Below, in pieces: positions 43,190-52,408 of a stretch of 52,408 nucleotides of DNA. A model generated the notes under the pieces. The model was given only the letters and a program-made list of their open reading frames with translations, ran no database searches and was not told where the DNA came from. A program made the position numbers and the translations under genes. The DNA lies in contig JADJYX010000046.1 of NCBI GenBank assembly GCA_016719535.1, forward strand, positions 1 to 52,408, given 5' to 3'. Numbering within the stretch: position 1 is the stretch's first letter; every line of letters begins with the position of its first letter. The DNA comes from Rubrivivax sp. (GTDB lineage Bacteria > Pseudomonadota > Gammaproteobacteria > Burkholderiales > Burkholderiaceae_C).

Positions 43190-44092
43190 TCAGCGCCTGA
43201 GCAGCAGCAGGCAGCCGCCGACGATCAGTGCGGCGGAGGCCAGCGTCCAGGTGCTGGGCACCTCGCCGAAGAGCGCAAATCCCAGCAGGCCGGCCCAGAC
43301 GAAGCCGGTGTATTCGACCGGCGCCGCGCGTGTGGCCTCGATGTGCGAGAAGGCCCAGGTGATGCCCAGCAGGCCCAGCGTGGCCAGCAGGCCCATCAGC
43401 AGCACCGGGCCGAGGTCGCCTGCGGCGAGTGGCTGCCACAGCCAGAATATCGGCACGGCCAGCGCCAGCGTGGGCAGCAGGTTCTGCACCAGCAGGATGC
43501 TCCACAGCGCGTCGCGCTGCGCCTGGTGGCGCGCCAGCACCACCACGCCCGAGTAGCTGACGGCCGACAGCGCCGCCGACAGCAGCCCCTCGATGCGCGC
43601 CGTGCTGCCCGGGGCGCCGGTGGCGCTGAGTTCCGGCCACAGCGACACGCCCACGCCGGCGCCGCCCAGCGCCAGCGCGGCCCAGATCCACCGTGACGGC
43701 CGTTCGCGCAGCACCAGCATGGCCAGCAGCGAAATGAAGATCGGCGCCGTATAGCCCACCGCCACGCTCTGCACCAGCGGCAGCAGCGACAGGCTGTGGA
43801 ACCAGCTGACGAGCGCCAGCAGCAGCAGGCCGCTGCGCAGCGCGTGCAGCGGCCAGGCGTGGCGCGCCGGCAGCGGCGGGCGGAACCACAGCCACAGCGG
43901 CACCGCGAACAGGCTGCCGCTGGCAAAGCGCAGGAAGGTCAGTTGCCAGGCGTCGTAGCGCGCCGACAGCAGCTTGGCCGTGGCGTCCATGCCGATGAAG
44001 CAGGCCGTCGCGGCGGCGGCGGCGGCCAGTGGCAGGGCGGCACCGGTGGGGGTGCGCAGGATCGGGGTGGGGGACGTGGAAGCATCGGCCAT
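43190..44092 (-). CDS. EamA/DMT-family transporter
   Basis: A 300-residue drug/metabolite exporter with ten predicted helices in two EamA repeats (about 15-145 and 160-297). Repeat 1 ends AVGYTAPIFISLLAMLVLRERPSRWIW and repeat 2 ends PVEYTGFVWAGLLGFALFGEVPSTWTLASAALIVGG, the paired family motifs. ATG 44092 gives MADASTSPTP. It converges with the GlcG-like gene, with 33 bases between. Substrate unknown. Confidence 0.9.
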   Translation of the reverse strand: MADASTSPTPILRTPTGAALPLAAAAAATACFIGMDATAKLLSARYDAWQLTFLRFASGSLFAVPLWLWFRPPLPARHAWPLHALRSGLLLLALVSWFHSLSLLPLVQSVAVGYTAPIFISLLAMLVLRERPSRWIWAALALGGAGVGVSLWPELSATGAPGSTARIEGLLSAALSAVSYSGVVVLARHQAQRDALWSILLVQNLLPTLALAVPIFWLWQPLAAGDLGPVLLMGLLATLGLLGITWAFSHIEATRAAPVEYTGFVWAGLLGFALFGEVPSTWTLASAALIVGGCLLLLRR

Positions 44093-44169
44093 CGGCGCCG
44101 AGTCTAGGTGCAGGCCGCCCAGCAGCCCCGCCGCTGCGGGTTGACCCCAGGATCGGACCCCGGGGCAGC

Positions 44170-44175
44170 TATAAT
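44170..44175 (+). promoter_or_regulatory. -10 box upstream of carA
   Basis: A perfect TATAAT lies 115 bases before the carA start. The only good -35 candidate is TTGACC (44141-44146), 23 bases away, which is too far, so a weak -35 or an activator would be needed. The intervening leader shows no obvious attenuator. Confidence 0.45.
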
Positions 44176-44289
44176 TTGCCGGTTTACCCGCCAACATCGC
44201 AGCCCTAGCGAAACTCCGACCTCGGTTTTCCCTCGGATTCATCCCCGGACAGGGTTGAAGCTGGGCGCGCGAATCCCGGAGTCCTTCCC

Positions 44290-45454
<1,165 letters not shown>

Positions 45455-45464
45455 CCCGATCGCG

Positions 45465-46327
45465 ATGGACAAGGCCCTGTCAGCCCCGCTGCTCGACGCT
45501 GCCGACGAGCCGGGCCTCGCGGCACCGGCGCCGCTGCGTCTGGCGCCCGACCTGCACGCGCCGCCCACGCCGGTTGGCGTGCTGGCGGCCTGGCTCTTTG
45601 CGGCCGCGCAGCGTCACCGGCGTCTGCTGCGTCACCACGCGCTGGGTGACTGGGAGCGCGTGCGTGTGCTGGCAAGGCCCTGCGCCGCCGCAGCGCGCGG
45701 CGGCCCGGACTCGATTTCGACCTCGACGGTGCCTGGCCGGCATCTACGCCCGCGACCACGCGCCGTCCGACGCGCTGGCGCGGCTGGCGCCCTGGCGCGC
45801 CCGGCTGCGCAGGCGCCCCGGCGCTTTCGATGCCGCGGTGGCCAGTGTGCACCTGATGGCCGGCGACACCGCCGGCCATGTGGCCGCACTGGCGCGCGCA
45901 CAGCAACAGGCGCCGCAGGACGCTTCGCGCCGCCTCGAGCTGGCGCTCGCCGAGGCGCGCTTCGGCGATCTCGACCGCGCCGAGGCGCTGCTCGGCGACG
46001 CCGTGGCAGGGCCTGCCGCGCTGCACGGCCGTGCCGCGTGGGCGCGGCCTGCTGCAACTGCGCCATGGCCGTGCCGAAGCGCCGGCCACACTCGACGGCG
46101 CCGTGATCCGGCTCGCCGCCGAGGCCGCCGCCCACGAAGCCTGGATCGCGCTGGCCGCCTGCGCCTGCGACCATGCGATCGCGCTGCACCAGGCCGGCCG
46201 CAGCCGGGCCGCACGATCGCGCATCGCCGCCGTGTGGCCGGTGCTGGAACACCACGCCACCGTGCCGCTGCTGCGCATGCTCGAAGCCGACGGCCTGCTG
46301 CCGGTCAGCACCCCCTCGAAGACCTGA
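45465..46327 (+). CDS. Helical-repeat (TPR-like) protein between carA and carB, frameshifted
   Basis: A protein of about 285 residues if frames are joined. It begins MDKALSAPLLDAADEPGLAAP and later reads DALARLAPWRARLRRRPGAFDAAVASVHLMAGDTAGHVAALARAQQQAPQDASRRLELALAEARFGDLDRAEALLGDAVAGPAALHGR, regular alpha-helical repeats like TPRs. The frame changes near 45730 and near 46040, ending MLEADGLLPVSTPSKT. A gene at this place between carA and carB is familiar from related bacteria, but its function is unknown. It shares the car operon. Confidence 0.6.
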
Positions 46328-46363
46328 ACGAATTCCCGAAGACCCGACCGCGGATACCCGACC

Positions 46364-49641
<3,278 letters not shown>

Positions 49642-49747
49642 GATCCGCGCCCGCGACATCCGCCGCAGCGGGCCAGCACCGGCCCGCTGCGGCGGATCCT
49701 CTGGCCGACCCGGCAGCACTCCCGACCCACGACGACACCCCGACACC

Positions 49748-50224
49748 ATGGCCACCATCCCCTGACCCGCCGCGGCGCCGAGAAGCTCAAGGAAGAACTG
49801 CATCGGCTGAAGTCCGTCGAACGCCACGCCGTGATCCAGGCGATCGCCGAGGCCCGCGCCCAGGGCGACCTGTCGGAGAACGCCGAATACGAAGCGGCCA
49901 AGGACAAGCAGGGCTTCATCGAGGGGTCGCATCAAGGAGCTCGAAGGAAGCTCGCCCCGGCGGCGCGGGTGATCGACCCCGCCAGCATCGACGCCGGCGG
50001 CAAGGTGGTATTCGGCTGCACGGTCGACCTCGAGGACGAGGGCAGCGGCCAGAAGGTGACCTGCAGATCGTCCGGCGACGACGAGGCCGACCTCAAGCTG
50101 GGCCTGATCTCCATCAGCAGCCCGATCGCCCGTGCGCTCATCGGCAAGGAGGCGGGCGACGTGGCCGGTGCGGGCGCCCGGTGGCTTGCGCCACTGGGAG
50201 ATCGTCGACGTGCGCTACCGCTGA
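49748..50224 (+). CDS. greA: Transcription elongation factor GreA, several frameshifts
   Basis: A 158-residue factor that rescues backtracked RNA polymerase by stimulating transcript cleavage. It starts MATIP, loses frame at once (one base missing after ATCCCC), then reads TRRGAEKLKEELHRLKSVERHAVIQAIAEARAQGDLSENAEYEAAKDKQGFIEG, the coiled-coil hairpin with the D-L-S-E-N-A-E-Y tip. Further shifts occur near 49925, 50065 and 50170. The end WEIVDVRYR is canonical. Its position after carB is usual for this group. Confidence 0.88.
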
Positions 50225-50229
50225 CGGGG

Positions 50230-50748
50230 GTGTCGTTGCTGGCCGATCGAAGCCGGGCTGCTGCCGGCGCTGGCCGAACGGAAGCCGAAGGCTGCTGCCG
50301 GCGCTGGCCGATCGAAGGGCCGGCCGGCTGCTGCCGGCGGCGTGGCTGGGGCCTGCTGGCTTGCATCGCCCTGGTGGCCGCGCCGGCCAGTTTTGCGGTG
50401 CTGGCGCGCCGACGCGGGCCGCGTCAGTGGCCGCATCTTCCAGGTCGAGGCCTGGGTCAGCATCGGCGCCGCGCTGCTGCTGGCTGCTGGAACGCGCACG
50501 GGCGCGCCGCGCTGCCGCCGGCCTGGGGTCGGTCTTCAGCACCGAGGATATGGTGCTGCTGCTGGGCACCCCGTTGGCGACCCTGCTGGCCGCCTACGGC
50601 GTGCGGCCGATGATCGAGGCCGCGCGCGGCGAACTTGCCCGGTGCCGCTGGGCTTCGGCGTCCTGCATGCCGTCAGCGTGGGCCTGTTCGGGGTCAAGCT
50701 GCTGCTGAGGTCACGGCGCTGGCCTGGCGGGCCGCGGCGGTGCAATGA
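50230..50748 (+). CDS. DUF4149 membrane protein, frameshifted
   Basis: A small multi-helix membrane protein commonly placed behind greA in Burkholderiales. Recognisable pieces in different frames are RLLPAAWLG, LLACIALVAAPASFAVLAR, GRIFQVEAWVSIGAALLL, LGSVFSTEDMVLLLG and LGFGVLHAVSVGLFGVKLLL, ending at TGA 50746. At least four frame changes are needed. The start is uncertain; GTG 50230 is used. The N-terminal part contains three near repeats of CTGCTGCCGGCG plus CTGGCCGA. It converges with the EAL gene and overlaps its end by about 38 bases. Confidence 0.6.
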
Positions 50749-52408
50749 CCGCCGAGACCGGCGCCTGCGCCTGCACGCCGCTGGCCATCATGCTGCGCAG
50801 CAAGCGTTTCGAATTCCACCGCATCGACCGGGCGGCTGGTCAGGTAGCCCTGGTATTCGTCGCGGCGGCGGGCGCGCAGCATCACAAGCTGGGCCTCGGT
50901 GTCGGCGCCTTCGGCCCCACCTTGAGCTTCAGGCTGTGCGCCAGCGCGATGATGGCACTGACGATGGCCTCGTCGTCGGGGTCGGTCACCAGGTCGCGCA
51001 CGAAGCTGCGGTCGATCTTCAGCGACGCGATCGGCAGCCGCGCAGGTAGGCGAGCGACGAATAGCCGGTGCCGAAGTCGTCGATCGACGCGGACGCCGCC
51101 CATGCGGTCAGCTCGCAGGCGGTCTCGCCGCTGACCTCCGGGATCGGCCAGCAGGATCGACTCCGGTGACCTCGAGCTCCAACCAGTTGGGCGGGAGGCC
51201 GTGGCGGCGGATGGCGCGCGCGCCACCCGGGCGGGCAGCGCCCATGCCGCGCGGGTGCGCGTCCCGAGGCCAGGTTGACGGCACCCGGAGTGGCCCCGCC
51301 CTGAGCAAGGCGCAGGTTCCAGGCCCCGCTCTGCCGGCACGCGAGGTCGATCACCCGATCGCCGAGCGGCCTGACGAGGCCGGTCCTCGGCGACCGGCAC
51401 GAACCGGTTCGGCCGGCGTCGCCGAGCACGGGTGCACCCAACGGGCCAGCGCCTGACGACGAGCCTCGCGACCGGGGCGCGTCGAGCGGCTGGTATGCGA
51501 CGGAGAGCCTGGCGCGCGATCGCACGGCGCAGACCTCGTTCGAGCAGCACCCGTTCGGGGGCACGCGCGCGCAGACCTTCGTCGGCAACTGGACGCAGTT
51601 GCGCCCGGGGTCCTTGGCGCGGTACATCGCGAGGTCGGCCTCGTGGAGCAGGGGCGTCGGCCGACGTCGTGCGGGGTGGGTGCGCGACGCCGATCGACAC
51701 CGACAAGACTCGGTGGCCTGCCTTGTCGCGCACGTCCAACGGATCCACCATCGACTGCGAGGATCCGCCTCGGCGACGCCGCGGGCCAGGTCGGTGTCTC
51801 CTGCGTTCTCGCAGAGGATCGACGAACTCGTGGCCGCCGACGCGGGCGCACGGGTCAGGCTGTCGCACGCACCGTTGGAGGCGGGCTGCGGCCACGGTGA
51901 GCAGCTGGTCGCCGGCGCCGTGGCCGAACGAGTCGTTGATGTGCTTGAAGCGGTCGAGATCGCAGAACAGCACCGACGGCCACGCACCCGACCGTCGTGC
52001 GCCGACGAGTGCCAGAGCTCGCATCCGCTCCGTGACGAGACGCCGGTTGGGCAGTCCGGTCAGCGGGTCGTAGTAGGCCAGGCGGCGGATCTCGGCCTCG
52101 GCCGTCTTGTGGCGCGTGACGTCGTGCGCCGCGCCGGCCAGCCGCACCGGCATGCCGGCGGCGTCGTGCTCGATCACCTCCACCTGCTGCTGCAGGTGGC
52201 GCAGGTGCCGTCGGCGCGCTGCACGCGCAGGTCGTGCGCGAACGGCTGGCCGTCGGCCAGCGCGCGCCGGCAGGCCTGTCGCCAGGCCTCGGCGTCCTCG
52301 ACATGCACGGCGGCGAAGAACGCGGCGAAGTCTGACGGCGCATCGTCGCCGCCATGGCCGAAGATGCGCTGCGCCTGCTCCGGAGCACAGCACGATCAGC
52401 GCGCGCGT
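50711..52408 (-). CDS. PAS-GGDEF-EAL cyclic-di-GMP protein (partial, frameshifted)
   Basis: A signalling protein cut at its N-terminus by the window edge. In order along the minus strand: part of a PAS domain near 52300-52150 (with the PAC end IEHDAAGMPVRLAGAAHDVTRHK), then GGDEF (LAYYDPLTGLPNRRLVTERM, VLFCDLDRFKHINDSFGHGAGDQLL, RVGGHEF), then EAL (LELEVT, FGTGYSSLAYL, KIDRSFVRDLVTDPDDEAIVSAIIALAHSLKL, RARRRDEYQGYLTSRPVDAVEFETL). The GGDEF active site reads GGHEF, possibly altered. There are many frame breaks, so details of catalytic residues, including the EAL triplet, cannot be trusted. The last stop is probably TGA 50711-50713. Confidence 0.8.

Overview
The window is high-GC DNA with the gene content of a betaproteobacterium, most likely Burkholderiales near the Rubrivivax/Leptothrix/Ideonella group. 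Supporting markers are a Bug-type tripartite tricarboxylate transporter, a surE-pcm-nlpD block, greA followed by a DUF4149 gene, and carA and carB separated by a helical-repeat gene. No rRNA, tRNA or CRISPR array was found. Genus assignment is inference from gene content only.

Region 1 (1-9491) is a sedentary integron. An integron integrase (4880 onward, + strand) carries the IntI-specific insert and has a near-consensus LexA box over the -10 of its promoter. A small conserved gene of unknown function (4311-4784, -) diverges from it across the same LexA box. Beyond that gene, on the minus strand, lies a remnant cassette array: two attC-like sites (1474-1599, 1706-1790) enclosing the tail of a lost cassette gene. 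Two direct copies of a two-gene IS91-like element (tyrosine recombinase plus HUH/Y2 transposase) abut these sites; the left copy is cut by the window edge. Directly downstream of intI is dnaE2, the error-prone polymerase, without imuA or imuB. The intI frame has no stop before it enters dnaE2. An SOS-controlled recombinase and an SOS-type mutator polymerase therefore sit head to tail.

Region 2 (9530-21518) is mostly chromosomal housekeeping: a YpfH-like esterase, yaaA, a dienelactone hydrolase, a degraded PAS-domain remnant, a LuxR-type regulator coupled to a receiver-HPt protein, a prolyl 4-hydroxylase, a minus-strand operon of three genes joined by 4-base ATGA overlaps (NAD(P)-binding protein, beta-CASP nuclease, DUF4010 membrane protein with a frameshift), a DUF3422 protein and an acyl-CoA ligase.

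Region 3 (21654-30657) holds a tctC-tctB-tctA carboxylate transporter, a PanE-like reductase, a minus-strand response regulator-histidine kinase-FAH hydrolase operon, and a quinone oxidoreductase.

Region 4 (30744-40372) has surE-pcm-nlpD, not followed by rpoS, then a complete branched-chain-type ABC transporter operon (livH-M-G-F, acyl-CoA synthetase, binding protein).

Region 5 (40445-52408) has rlmD, a BI-1 membrane protein, a GlcG-like protein, an EamA transporter, carA, a helical-repeat gene, carB, greA, a DUF4149 gene and a GGDEF-EAL protein running off the right edge. From about 42.2 kb onward nearly every long gene contains one or more frameshifts, including essential ones, which points to base-calling or assembly indels in this part rather than true gene decay.
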